A DNA stretch of 64,000 nucleotides from Orbaceae bacterium ESL0727. Its GTDB lineage: Bacteria; Pseudomonadota; Gammaproteobacteria; Enterobacterales; Orbaceae. Positions 13,983 through 23,400 of the stretch are shown one piece after another (the first letter of the stretch is position 1; every line of letters begins with the position of its first letter). The stretch spans positions 1,674,001-1,738,000 of the forward strand of contig JAQTHY010000001.1 of the NCBI GenBank assembly GCA_029433345.1. Direction: 5' to 3'. The notes under the pieces are model-generated. The model was not told the DNA's origin, did no database searches, and saw only the letters and a program-made list of their open reading frames with translations. The position numbers were made by a program, and so were the translations under genes.

Positions 13983-14384
13983 TTATGCTTCATCAACGAG
14001 AAATAGCGGTGTACCGCTCGTCAACACTGCCTGCTGTAAACATTCTTTTTCTTGTTTATTAAGATGATGAATGCAGGCAACCACATAGCTACAGTTTTTA
14101 CTTAACAACGCTTTTTCGATAGTGGTCACCATATTTTCATCTTTCAAATTAGCAAGATGTACCACTTTTTGGCGATCGAGTCCGGCGATATCTAACCAGG
14201 CACGTTTTAGCATCGGGCGTTCGGAAAGCCAAAATTGCCATTTATTCTTTTTATTACAGGTTTGCAATAGACGTCGCTGTTGCTGTAGAACTTGTTGGAA
14301 AGGGGATTCGAAACCGACAGTGGTAAACTGTTCAGGTAAATGGTCAAATTGTGAATTTGCAAAAATTGGATGAAAGAGTGACAT
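13983..14384 (-). CDS. sulA: SOS cell-division inhibitor SulA
   Basis: SulA binds FtsZ and blocks septation during DNA damage. The 133-residue protein shares the SulA core: NKWQFWLSERPMLKRAWL, SGL/AGL-type turn, VVHLANL, then SYVVACIHHLNKQEKECLQ and a final strand TPLFLV. It is shorter than E. coli SulA (169). Both the N-terminal region and the C-terminal tail, which in E. coli carries the Lon recognition signal, are reduced or absent here. Two overlapping LexA-box matches lie 14-44 bases upstream, supporting both identity and SOS control. Confidence 0.88.
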   Translation of the reverse strand: MSLFHPIFANSQFDHLPEQFTTVGFESPFQQVLQQQRRLLQTCNKKNKWQFWLSERPMLKRAWLDIAGLDRQKVVHLANLKDENMVTTIEKALLSKNCSYVVACIHHLNKQEKECLQQAVLTSGTPLFLVDEA

Positions 14385-14395
14385 AATAACCTCTT

Positions 14396-14430
14396 AGCTG
14401 TATTGATATACAGTGTATATTAATACAGTA
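14396..14430 (-). promoter_or_regulatory. Overlapping LexA boxes of sulA
   Basis: A perfect CTG-N10-CAG core lies at 14398-14413. A second core at 14413-14428 reads GTG-N10-CAG on the plus strand, one mismatch from consensus. Centres are 15 bp apart, so two LexA dimers could occupy the promoter. Confidence 0.88.
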
Positions 14431-14576
14431 ATTTACTCTTGTAAACTCTTACCGCTTATTTATTTTAGATAGGATGATTTTATCTATAATGATTGGATCG
14501 CGCTGATTTTGTTAAAAATATAGGTTAGAAGAAAGTTAGGAAAAAAGGTTAGGGTAAAAAAGAATTAGGAAAAAAA

Positions 14577-14960
14577 TTAGAAAAGGGAACGTAGCCAGTG
14601 ATATGTTGCTATCCCGAGGAACGTCATCAATACCGATCCTATGACATGAATCAAAATCGTCGCGAATCCCCATGCCAGGCGACCTTCTTGTAAAAAATTA
14701 ACAATTTCTGCCGAAAAAGTGGAAAAAGTGGATAGTCCGCCACAAAATCCGGTAATAATCAGTAAACGCCATTCTGGTGAGAAGGACGTGTTATTAAAAA
14801 ACGCAATGGCAAAACCGATAATATAACCGGCAATTAAATTAGAGATCAGTGTTCCGAGTGGAATGGTAAAGGTAATGACATTTAATTTGAGTGATAAAAA
14901 CCAACGAAATAATCCCCCAAAAATAGAACCGATTGAAATGGCAAGAATAAGTTTTAACAT
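14577..14960 (-). CDS. crcB: Fluoride exporter CrcB/FluC
   Basis: Small dual-topology fluoride channel with four membrane helices. The 127-residue protein shows the family motifs [28 protein letters not shown] and [16 protein letters not shown], the last holding the ion-lining Phe/Thr/Ser residues. A GTG three codons earlier is possible, but the ATG at 14960 has AAGAG eight bases upstream. I find no fluoride riboswitch in the 200 bp upstream. A degenerate TTAG/A-rich repeat lies at its 3' end. Confidence 0.93.
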   Translation of the reverse strand: MLKLILAISIGSIFGGLFRWFLSLKLNVITFTIPLGTLISNLIAGYIIGFAIAFFNNTSFSPEWRLLIITGFCGGLSTFSTFSAEIVNFLQEGRLAWGFATILIHVIGSVLMTFLGIATYHWLRSLF

Positions 14961-15097
14961 GACGATCACTCTTAATTTACAATAACGCTATAATTTATAA
15001 AATATTTATTGGTAACAATGCTTTTTTATCAATACAATTTAATGATGTTGAAGCGTGTTTACAGAAACAGGTTATTTTTAGTAACCTACATGAATTA

Positions 15098-15128
15098 TTG
15101 ACAAATCGCAACTCGATTGCGTTAGAAT
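15098..15128 (+). promoter_or_regulatory. Candidate ribE promoter
   Basis: A consensus -35 TTGACA (15098-15103) precedes TAGAAT (15123-15128), with a long 19-base spacer, 38 bp before the ribE start. No FMN riboswitch is visible in the short leader. Confidence 0.55.
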
Positions 15129-15165
15129 ATCAACCATTAAGCAAATCGAAATGAAGGTGGAAAGT

Positions 15166-15801
15166 ATGTTTACTGGGATTGTTCAAGGTGTTGGTCATAT
15201 TATTGAGATTACCGATCAAGATAAATTACGAAGCTATAAAGTACAATTACCCCCTAAATTAACTAACAAAATCGAAGTTGGGGCATCAATTGCTAATGAT
15301 GGTTGCTGTCTAACCGTTACCAAACATGAAGGCGATTGGGTGGCGTTTGATATTATGCAAGAAACACTCGCCTTGACCACCTTAGGGACAAAAAAACTTG
15401 GCGATAAGGTCAATATTGAACGTAGTGCTAAATATGGTGATGAAATTGGTGGTCATGTGATGTCAGGACATATCTCGTGTGTCGCCACAATTACCGCCAT
15501 CCAAAAAACCGCCACCAATTGTCAAATGCAATTAACCTTACCCGCGCAATTTATGAAATATGTGCTATATAAAGGTTTTATTGGTGTTGATGGTGCTAGC
15601 CTAACGGTTGGTCAAATCAAGGATAATCATTTTGATATTCATCTAATTCCTGAAACATTAGCGCTGACCACGTTAGATGAAAAAAAGGTAGGGGATCAGG
15701 TCAATATCGAAATAGATTCACAAACAAGAGCCATTGTAGATACGGTTGAACGTGTACTAGCATCACGCGACAATAACGTTACAACAACATCACAACAATA
15801 A
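15166..15801 (+). CDS. ribE: Riboflavin synthase alpha subunit
   Basis: Converts two 6,7-dimethyl-8-ribityllumazines to riboflavin (gene called ribC in E. coli). The 211-residue protein has the expected duplicated beta-barrel: MFTGIVQGVG with ANDGCCLTVT and GDKVNIERSAKYGDEIGGHVMSGH in the first half, then GVDGASLTVG and GDQVNIEIDSQTRAIVDTVER in the second. The frame opens at 15151, but the ATG at 15166 has GGTGG five bases before it and gives the conserved N-terminus. Confidence 0.97.
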   Translation: MFTGIVQGVGHIIEITDQDKLRSYKVQLPPKLTNKIEVGASIANDGCCLTVTKHEGDWVAFDIMQETLALTTLGTKKLGDKVNIERSAKYGDEIGGHVMSGHISCVATITAIQKTATNCQMQLTLPAQFMKYVLYKGFIGVDGASLTVGQIKDNHFDIHLIPETLALTTLDEKKVGDQVNIEIDSQTRAIVDTVERVLASRDNNVTTTSQQ

Positions 15802-15838
15802 ATAGCGAAGAATGATTCTTTTTGCTTAGCATAACGCA

Positions 15839-15864
15839 ATGCCGCAAGTTGTAGCCTGCGGCAT
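15839..15864. terminator. Hairpin between convergent ribE and ydgA
   Basis: ATGCCGCA and its complement form an 8-bp stem with a 10-base loop between converging genes. No clear T-run follows, so termination is only plausible. Confidence 0.4.
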
Positions 15865-15881
15865 GAAAGGAATAAAATCCA

Positions 15882-17519
15882 TTAAAAGTTTTTAAAAAAA
15901 TCTTCTTTTTTGATTTTTGTATCATTCACTTTTACATCACTATCACCTTTTATATAATCTACATCTAAATAAAATCCAGCAACATTATTTTTCTGGAACT
16001 GGATGATAGGTGAATTATTGAAAAATAGTCTTCCCATCATCTGTACATTTTTATCCATTTTATCTAACTGTTCAGGAGTGACGTCTGTTGACGACGGATC
16101 GGTTGCTTGTGCGAGTGTTTGGGCAACCACTAAAGATGGCATATCCAATTTAACTTTGAGTGCATCTAGATTATCAATATTCAGATCTTCTCTGCTTTTT
16201 ACATTTGATAATCCTAATAAAACATTGGCCTCGATATCACCCGCTGTATTATGCCACGTCGTTTTATTCGAAATACTACTAATTCGAATAGGCAAATTAT
16301 GATTATCTATACGATTGTTTATATTGTTGAGATCTAATCCGCGATAATCAATATCAAGCGATCCATTACCTAAGTTTTGTTTACCAAGGAATAACGATCC
16401 AATAGTACTTTTAAATGAACCATTTAAGAGATTCGTTGCTTGCGTCATATTTTTTTGGTCAATAACCACCTGATTAATAATCGCATTATAATTACCATCT
16501 TGCTTTTCAAGACTATCTTTCAGGGTGATTTTATCGATAGTGGTATGTAAGTCGATATTGCCATTTTGGTAAGCAATCGTACCTTGCGATTTAATATTGT
16601 TTAGCGCAATATCGAGTTGATCAATAGCACTACTTAATGAGGTATTAAAATCATCAATACTGAATTGGTAATCAAAACCAGTGACATCATTATTTTTTTG
16701 TGAGGATATACGCAAATTGTTGATATCGAGAGAAGGCATTGTGGATTCAGGTGCAGTATAAGAGAGTTTATCCAATTTCATATTTAACAAAGGAACGTCA
16801 AAATCCTTATCTGCCTTAAACAAAAATTCGCCTGCCGAAACAAGCAAATTATTACCATGTTCGTCATGACTATTAATTGCCTGATTGATCATTTTAAGTG
16901 TTAAATATTGGCGATAACTCATTCCAGCATACGCAGTAATAAATGATTTATTACCTGCTAACTGCCAAAGTTGTGGTGATGCTTTTTCAGTCATGGCATA
17001 TTCAACCCAAGCCATTTGTGGCGCAAATTCGCCTTTTGCCAGTGCCGCTAAAGGGAAAGGACCGTGATGAATGGTGATATCATCATCAAAGAGAGTAATA
17101 GGGCGCGCCGTGAGATCTTTTTCGGGTTCCTGGTTCGTTGCGTTGTTATCATCTGTGGTGATAAGTGCTGAGTTATCTTCACCAAAAGAGTTTTGTGATG
17201 AATTGGCAATTTCTTCATGGGAAGGCACTTTTTCGTCATCAAACTTTTTAGCACTATTTTGATTATCGACATAATTGGCTTTTTTAGAAGATAACGTAAT
17301 GGTGAGATGTAATTTAGTCGAAAAAATATTTTTTTGATAATCATGATAATTGATTGCCACATCCAGATCTTGTTCACCATTATTTATCATGTCAGTAATG
17401 TGGGCAAATTCATTATCAATATTGTTTTCAATCATATTACCTGTATACCACGCTGTACCAATATAACCGGCCGCTAATATTGCGATTATAACACCTGAGG
17501 CAATAATACTTTTTTTCAT
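15882..17519 (-). CDS. ydgA: YdgA family protein (DUF945)
   Basis: A 545-residue envelope protein with one N-terminal membrane anchor or signal (MKKSIIASGVIIAILAAGYIGTAWYTG). It aligns with E. coli YdgA by this N-terminus, HGPFPLAAL near residue 155 and the all-beta body rich in paired strands; the C-terminus (VKVNDTKIKKEDFFKNF) also fits. It carries an Asn/Asp/Ser-rich insertion around residues 85-135 absent from the 502-residue E. coli protein. The molecular function of the family is not established. Confidence 0.85.
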   Translation of the reverse strand: MKKSIIASGVIIAILAAGYIGTAWYTGNMIENNIDNEFAHITDMINNGEQDLDVAINYHDYQKNIFSTKLHLTITLSSKKANYVDNQNSAKKFDDEKVPSHEEIANSSQNSFGEDNSALITTDDNNATNQEPEKDLTARPITLFDDDITIHHGPFPLAALAKGEFAPQMAWVEYAMTEKASPQLWQLAGNKSFITAYAGMSYRQYLTLKMINQAINSHDEHGNNLLVSAGEFLFKADKDFDVPLLNMKLDKLSYTAPESTMPSLDINNLRISSQKNNDVTGFDYQFSIDDFNTSLSSAIDQLDIALNNIKSQGTIAYQNGNIDLHTTIDKITLKDSLEKQDGNYNAIINQVVIDQKNMTQATNLLNGSFKSTIGSLFLGKQNLGNGSLDIDYRGLDLNNINNRIDNHNLPIRISSISNKTTWHNTAGDIEANVLLGLSNVKSREDLNIDNLDALKVKLDMPSLVVAQTLAQATDPSSTDVTPEQLDKMDKNVQMMGRLFFNNSPIIQFQKNNVAGFYLDVDYIKGDSDVKVNDTKIKKEDFFKNF

Positions 17520-17557
17520 TATGATTCCTTTATATAATTTATATAGTTAGTTTTATT

Positions 17558-20500
17558 TTACTGTTCTTGATGTTCGGCAAAAGTGATTAACAGTTGCTTG
17601 ATATAATTGATTCGTTCATTGCGAGGTAAATCCGTAGTCAGCAATTTTAATCTATTTTGCCCCTCTAAACGATATTTTTTAGGTTCCTTTTGGATGATTT
17701 GTATTAAATAATCAACCGAGATACGATTTTTAGTCCCAAACTCAATAAAACCACCTTTTTCGCCAAATTCAATCTTAGTCATACCTAATTGACTTGCATG
17801 ATAGCGGATTTCGGTTGTCTCTAATAAAAAAATGGTGGCGTCTGGCAGAGGCCCAAAACGATCGCGCATTTCCACTTTTATATCAGTCAGTTCTTCGATA
17901 TGTTGGATACTGGCGATACGTTTATAGAGTGATAATCGGACATTGACATCAGGAATAAAATCATCTGGAATCAATGTCGGTAAACGGAGTTCGATATCGG
18001 TTTGCTGACTGGTTAATAATGATTCTAAGGTCGGTTCTTTCCCTTCTTGTAACGATTTAACTGCATCTTCTAACAGTTCGATATAAAGATTAAAACCGAT
18101 AGATTCAATCTGACCGCTTTGATCACTACCCAGCAATTCACCGGCACCACGGATTTCGAGATCATGGGTTGCTAACGCAAATCCTGCACCAAGATCTTCC
18201 AATGAAGCAATCGCTTCTAACCGTTTTTGCGCATCTTTACTCAATAATTTCGGGTGCGGTGTTAATAAATAGGCATAAGCTTGGTGATACGAACGGCCAA
18301 TTCGCCCACGTAATTGATGTAATTGTGCTAAACCAAATTTATCTGCCCGTTCAATAATAATGGTATTGGCATTAGGAATATCGATCCCCGTTTCGATAAT
18401 GGTGGTACAGACTAATAAATTACAACGTTGGTGATGGAAATCATTCATGATTCTTTCTAGATCACGTTCATGCATCTGTCCATGGGCAACGGCAAGACGT
18501 GCTTCGGGCACCAATTCGGCAAGATGATCGCGAACTTTTTCGATTGTTGCTACATCATTATGTAGATAATAGACTTGTCCACCACGCAAGATCTCACGCA
18601 AAATCGCTTCACGGATCACTAAATCATCATATTCACGCACAAAGGTTTTGACCGCTAAACGGCGAGCCGGTGGCGTTGCAATAATCGAAAAATCACGCAT
18701 ACCGCTCATCGCCATGTTTAAAGTACGTGGAATTGGCGTTGCGGTCAGTGTCAAAATATCAATATTAGCCCGTAATGCTTTAATACGCTCTTTTTGGCGA
18801 ACGCCAAAACGGTGCTCTTCATCGACAATTAATAGCCCCAGATCACGCCATTTGACCTCTTCTTGCAGTAATTTATGCGTACCGATAACAATATCAACTT
18901 TGCCTTCTTTGAGATCATCAATAATCGCTTGTTGCTGTTTAGCGGTCTTAAAACGCGACAGGCTTTCAATGCGAATAGGCCAATTTGCAAATCGATCGCA
19001 GAAGTTTTCGTAATGTTGTTCAGCTAGAAGTGTAGTTGGGACCAAAACAGCAGCCTGTTTGTGGTTGATAACCGATAAAAATGCAGCACGAATAGCCACT
19101 TCTGTTTTACCAAAACCGACATCACCACACACTAAACGATCCATCGCTTGTGGTGAACACATATCACTAATCACAGCGCCAATTGCTTTTTGCTGATCAT
19201 CGGTCTCTTCGTAAGGGAATCCTTGACAAAATAGTTCATATTGTTCACGATCTTGCTTGAACGCAAATCCCGGTTTACTCTCGCGTTCAGCATAAATATC
19301 TAATAATTCGGCAGCCACATCACGCACTTTTTCGGCCGCTTTTTGGCGTGCTTTACTCCAACTATCGGTACCTAATTTATTAAGTGTTACATTTTCTGCA
19401 TCACCACCCGAATAACGACTAATTAGATTTAGTGATGAAACGGGAACATAGAGCTTGGTATCATTAGCATAGAGGAGCACAAGATATTCTGCCTCAATTC
19501 CACCGGTTTCGAGAGTCGTTAAACCGGCATATTTACCGACACCATGTTCTAAATGTACCACGGGCTTCCCAGGCGTCAGCTCTGCTAAACTGCGAATCAA
19601 GAGATCGGTATTAATTGCTTGTTTATTTTCTTTCCGACGGCGAATAATACGACGACCAAAGAGCTCATTTTCAGTAATAAATGCAAAGGGATCTTGCTGT
19701 TCGTTACCGGCTAAATCGATTCCCCCTTGACTGACGAAACCTTGCTCGCTGGCACCAATCATCAAAAAGTAGCGTTCATCTTTATTGGTTAGTGCATTGA
19801 GATCCGCCAATTGCGGTAAAAATTTAGGACGAATCGATATCCGTGCTAAGACATCTTGTAATGCTTCTCGACGGCCTTCTGATTCGACTGAAAAGATGAT
19901 CTTTCCTGATTCATCATCGGCCAAAAAATGATCAGTAAATTGTTGGAATTGCCCAAATGGATCTTTTTGCTGAATCTGAATGGCAAGATCTGGCAATGGC
20001 GAAAAAGGTAAATTAATTTGCGTTGCCGATTCTTTTTGTGTTGTCGTTGACAAAACGACACGGGGATAATGTTTGAAATGAGCAAATAATTCGTCGATAC
20101 GTAACCAGATATGGTTTGGTGCTAACAGCGGTCGTAAAGGATCGACTTTTCGACTGGCGAAACGTTGTTCAATGTCGTGCCAATATTTCATCGCAAATTG
20201 CTCAATATTTTGGGTATTGAGAATTAATGTATTGTCAGGAAAATAGGTAAACAACGGGGTAAGTGGCTCGGTAAAAAAGAGTGCTTGCCAATATTCAATC
20301 CCCGTCGGCAAAATGCTTTTACTCACTTGTTGATAAAGGCTTTCAGCTTCTAAACGAACAGGAAAGCTTTCACGCCAATTTTTGCGAAATAATTCAATCG
20401 CATTTTTATCAAATGGAAATTCATGCGCGGGGAGTAGTTCGATCTCTTTAATATCGGCTAAGGTTCGTTGCGTTTCAACATCAAAGGTGCGAATCGTGTC

Positions 20501-21091
20501 AATTTCGTTATCAAAAAAGTCAATCCGGTAAGGCACATCGCTACCCATTGGGTAGATATCAAAAAGTGAGCCGCGTGTCGCATATTCGCCATGCTCCATC
20601 ACTTGACTGACAGCACGATAACCCGCATTTTCAAGCTGTGTTCGTAATGCGTCACGGCTCATTGATTGCCCGGTTTTCATGATAAACACATGTTCGCTAA
20701 AATAGCTACGTGGACACACCTTTTGCAGTAAGGTGTTAATCGGTAAAACAAGCGCGCCTTTTTCAATATGCGTTAATTGAAACAGACACGCTAGCCGTTG
20801 TGAAATAATATCTTGATGAGGCGAAAAGCTATCATAAGGTAAGGTTTCCCAATCAGGAAAAGATAAAGAAGAATAGTTGGAAAATTGTTTTAACTCCTCA
20901 TGAATACGAATAGTTTGTTGCATATCATCCGTCACAATAACGACTAAACCGTCATGTTTTGCAATAATTTGTGCACAAATCAATGATAATGCGGAACCAA
21001 CGAGCTGGCCTAATTGTTTAATTTCGCCTGGTTGTGATGGAATGGTCAATTTTTTTGCTATACAAGTTTGAGACATAGAAGTTTTAGGCAT
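17558..21091 (-). CDS. mfd: Transcription-repair coupling factor Mfd
   Basis: ATP-dependent translocase that removes stalled RNA polymerase and recruits UvrA. The 1177-residue protein has the UvrB-homology N-terminal module (DWETLPYDSFSPHQDIISQRL), the RNA-polymerase interaction domain (VVHLEHGVGKYAGL) and the RecG-like helicase motor with GDVGFGKTEVA, DEEHRFGV, TATPIPRTL and QLRGRIGRS. A C-terminal autoinhibitory domain starts near LIPDDFIPDVN. Neither of two possible ATG starts (21091, 21076) has a clear ribosome site. Confidence 0.97.
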   Translation of the reverse strand: MPKTSMSQTCIAKKLTIPSQPGEIKQLGQLVGSALSLICAQIIAKHDGLVVIVTDDMQQTIRIHEELKQFSNYSSLSFPDWETLPYDSFSPHQDIISQRLACLFQLTHIEKGALVLPINTLLQKVCPRSYFSEHVFIMKTGQSMSRDALRTQLENAGYRAVSQVMEHGEYATRGSLFDIYPMGSDVPYRIDFFDNEIDTIRTFDVETQRTLADIKEIELLPAHEFPFDKNAIELFRKNWRESFPVRLEAESLYQQVSKSILPTGIEYWQALFFTEPLTPLFTYFPDNTLILNTQNIEQFAMKYWHDIEQRFASRKVDPLRPLLAPNHIWLRIDELFAHFKHYPRVVLSTTTQKESATQINLPFSPLPDLAIQIQQKDPFGQFQQFTDHFLADDESGKIIFSVESEGRREALQDVLARISIRPKFLPQLADLNALTNKDERYFLMIGASEQGFVSQGGIDLAGNEQQDPFAFITENELFGRRIIRRRKENKQAINTDLLIRSLAELTPGKPVVHLEHGVGKYAGLTTLETGGIEAEYLVLLYANDTKLYVPVSSLNLISRYSGGDAENVTLNKLGTDSWSKARQKAAEKVRDVAAELLDIYAERESKPGFAFKQDREQYELFCQGFPYEETDDQQKAIGAVISDMCSPQAMDRLVCGDVGFGKTEVAIRAAFLSVINHKQAAVLVPTTLLAEQHYENFCDRFANWPIRIESLSRFKTAKQQQAIIDDLKEGKVDIVIGTHKLLQEEVKWRDLGLLIVDEEHRFGVRQKERIKALRANIDILTLTATPIPRTLNMAMSGMRDFSIIATPPARRLAVKTFVREYDDLVIREAILREILRGGQVYYLHNDVATIEKVRDHLAELVPEARLAVAHGQMHERDLERIMNDFHHQRCNLLVCTTIIETGIDIPNANTIIIERADKFGLAQLHQLRGRIGRSYHQAYAYLLTPHPKLLSKDAQKRLEAIASLEDLGAGFALATHDLEIRGAGELLGSDQSGQIESIGFNLYIELLEDAVKSLQEGKEPTLESLLTSQQTDIELRLPTLIPDDFIPDVNVRLSLYKRIASIQHIEELTDIKVEMRDRFGPLPDATIFLLETTEIRYHASQLGMTKIEFGEKGGFIEFGTKNRISVDYLIQIIQKEPKKYRLEGQNRLKLLTTDLPRNERINYIKQLLITFAEHQEQ

Positions 21092-21332
21092 ATAAAGTTA
21101 TGGACATGCAAAGATTCGTTAATTTAATAAAAAATTAGTGCTGATTATAACGTAAAAGCAAGGGTGTTTGCTACCGCTGTTTAATCCTGTATGATATGGC
21201 GTCTATAATTTATCAGCCATCACAATTGATCGCCAATGTGTGATTCATGGAAATGCGAAAGTTATTATGTGATAAAAGCCAGCTTATGATTTATTCATAA
21301 TAACTGTATAATTATTCATCAAATTTATTTGA

Positions 21333-21360
21333 ATGTTTCAGAATAGGTATACGTTTATGT
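21333..21360 (+). repeat. Dispersed 11-6-11 repeat, copy 2, overlapping the lolC start
   Basis: Arms ATGTTTCAGAA and TACGTTTATGT flank TAGGTA. The ATG inside the right arm (21357-21359) is the chosen lolC start codon. Read on the minus strand the copy lies upstream of mfd. Confidence 0.85.
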
Positions 21361-22568
21361 CAAAAATGTTTCGTCCGTTAGTGTTCTTTATTAGTTTTCG
21401 CTACATTTACGGACAAAAAAATGACGGTTTTGGCCATTTTGTTTCGTGGCTTTCTATGCTGGGCATTATGCTAGGATCGTTGGGTTTGATTGTGGTTTTA
21501 TCTGTGATGAATGGTTTAGAAAACCAGATGCAGGGAAATATTCTACGCTTTTTACCACAAGCACAAATCACGTCACCACAAAATCGTATTAATCGTGATG
21601 CTATACCTAATCAGCAATTTGCCAATATACCTAATGTGGCCCGTATCACTCCGCTTGTGACAAGTGATGTCGTTTTACAAAGTGGGCAAAGTATTACTGT
21701 TAGCACCTTAATGGGAATCAATCCTCAAGATTATGAACCAATTAGCGACTATATTTATTGGGGAAGTTTAGATGATTTACAAGCTGGACAATATAATATT
21801 ATTCTCGGGCGCACCTTGGCGGAACAACTCAAAGTGACAGTAGGTGATCAAATTCGCCTTATGGTGACCGAAGCAAGTCAGATCACACCTGTTGGCCGTA
21901 TTCCATCGCAACGATTATTTACCGTGGTTGGCCTGTTTGCGGTTAACCGTGATATCAATCAAACATTGATCTATGTTAATCAAACCGATGCGCAAAATTT
22001 ACTTCGCTATCCTGCCAATACGATTACCAGTTGGCGGCTGTTTTTAGATAATCCTTTAGATATTGCGACTGTTGTTTCCCAGCCATTACCGAATCATTTG
22101 ATCTTTAAAGATTGGCGCTCTAAACGGGGAGAACTGTTTCAGGCTGTTAAGATGGAAAAAAATGTGATGGGGCTTTTGATCAGTTTGATTGTGATTGTGG
22201 CTGCGTTTAATATTATTACTTCCCTCAGTTTGTTGGTAATTGAAAAGCAAGGTGAGGTGGCTATTTTACAAACGCAGGGCTTATCGCGATTTAAAATTAT
22301 GCTAATCTTTATTATTCAAGGTGCAAGTTCAGGGATTATGGGCACTTTACTGGGCAGCATTTTGGGCATTATATTGGCGCTCAATATTAATCAAATTATG
22401 CAACTGTTGGGCTTATCATTTGCGGGTATTGATCTGCCATCTTTAATTGATCCTTCACAAATTGTACTCATTATTGGCGGATTGTTAATGTTATCCTTAA
22501 TTTCAACGCTTTATCCTGCCTATCGTGCAGCCAATATTCAACCGGCCGAGGCCTTACGTTATGAATAA
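21357..22568 (+). CDS. lolC: Lipoprotein-releasing ABC permease LolC
   Basis: With LolD and LolE it extracts lipoproteins from the inner membrane and passes them to LolA. The protein has four membrane helices with a large periplasmic domain between helix 1 ([24 protein letters not shown]) and helices 2-4. [13 protein letters not shown] marks the coupling region, and ALRYE is the usual C-terminus. A longer frame begins at 21333, but family N-termini favour 21357 (MSKMFRP) or 21366 (MFRP). No strong ribosome site is seen. The start lies within copy 2 of the dispersed repeat. Confidence 0.94.
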   Translation: MSKMFRPLVFFISFRYIYGQKNDGFGHFVSWLSMLGIMLGSLGLIVVLSVMNGLENQMQGNILRFLPQAQITSPQNRINRDAIPNQQFANIPNVARITPLVTSDVVLQSGQSITVSTLMGINPQDYEPISDYIYWGSLDDLQAGQYNIILGRTLAEQLKVTVGDQIRLMVTEASQITPVGRIPSQRLFTVVGLFAVNRDINQTLIYVNQTDAQNLLRYPANTITSWRLFLDNPLDIATVVSQPLPNHLIFKDWRSKRGELFQAVKMEKNVMGLLISLIVIVAAFNIITSLSLLVIEKQGEVAILQTQGLSRFKIMLIFIIQGASSGIMGTLLGSILGIILALNINQIMQLLGLSFAGIDLPSLIDPSQIVLIIGGLLMLSLISTLYPAYRAANIQPAEALRYE

Positions 22569-23334
22569 TTTGTCATCTACTACTGATTTAATCCCAACCG
22601 TTGCCATGGAGACGGCGAAGGGAGCTCCCAATATTGAAAAACTACTGTCTGCTCAGCATCTCTGTAAAACATATAAAGAAGGTAAGATGGTGACCGAAGT
22701 ATTGAAAGATGTATCGTTTGATATTTATCCCCAATCACTTCTTGCCATTATAGGCAGTTCGGGATCAGGAAAGAGTACGCTACTGCACCTTTTAGGGGGA
22801 TTAGATAAACCAAGTTCAGGAGAGATTATTTTTCAATCCCAACAGATGAGCAAATTATCCGAATCAGAAAAAGCACATTTGCGTAATCAAAAGATTGGTT
22901 TCGTCTATCAATTTCACCATTTATTACCTGATTTTACGGCGTTAGAAAATATTGCCATGCCTTTATTAATTGGTGGTATGGCGCTAAAGGAAGCGAAAGA
23001 GCGCGCAATGGAAATGTTAGAATCGGTCAATTTAGTTAAGCGTGCTGATCACCGTTCTTCTGAACTTTCTGGAGGGGAACGTCAACGCGTTGCGATTGGT
23101 CGAGCCTTAATTAATCATCCGGCTTTAGTCATGGCCGATGAACCGACGGGAAATTTGGATCGATCGACTGCGGATGCGATTTTTGATTTATTAATCAAAC
23201 TGAATTCGGAACAAGGAACCGCTTTTTTGGTTGTGACTCATGATTTAGCTTTGGCGAATAAACTCGATAAACAGTTAACAATGCGTGATGGTCAATTGTT
23301 TGAATGTTCGTCTGAAATGATGAGCAAAGAATAA
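22561..23334 (+). CDS. lolD: Lipoprotein-releasing ABC ATPase LolD
   Basis: ATPase of the LolCDE exporter. Walker [10 protein letters not shown], the LolD signature [12 protein letters not shown], the ABC signature [15 protein letters not shown] and Walker [14 protein letters not shown] are all present, with a switch histidine in VVTHD. The ATG at 22561 overlaps the end of lolC by 8 bp and gives 257 residues. That is about 30 more at the N-terminus than E. coli LolD (233), and the extra part shows no motif. An inner start at 22606 would give a more usual length but lacks a ribosome site. Confidence 0.96.
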   Translation: MNNLSSTTDLIPTVAMETAKGAPNIEKLLSAQHLCKTYKEGKMVTEVLKDVSFDIYPQSLLAIIGSSGSGKSTLLHLLGGLDKPSSGEIIFQSQQMSKLSESEKAHLRNQKIGFVYQFHHLLPDFTALENIAMPLLIGGMALKEAKERAMEMLESVNLVKRADHRSSELSGGERQRVAIGRALINHPALVMADEPTGNLDRSTADAIFDLLIKLNSEQGTAFLVVTHDLALANKLDKQLTMRDGQLFECSSEMMSKE

Positions 23335-23400
23335 TCATGAATATTCATGTGTGATTCATTATACAAATAGTCATGCAACTAAAAGAATAGGAAAAAATAA

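Noticed and set aside
14970-15165. Fluoride or FMN riboswitch between crcB and ribE
   Set aside because: Neither the conserved fluoride aptamer elements nor the FMN aptamer core could be found on either strand.
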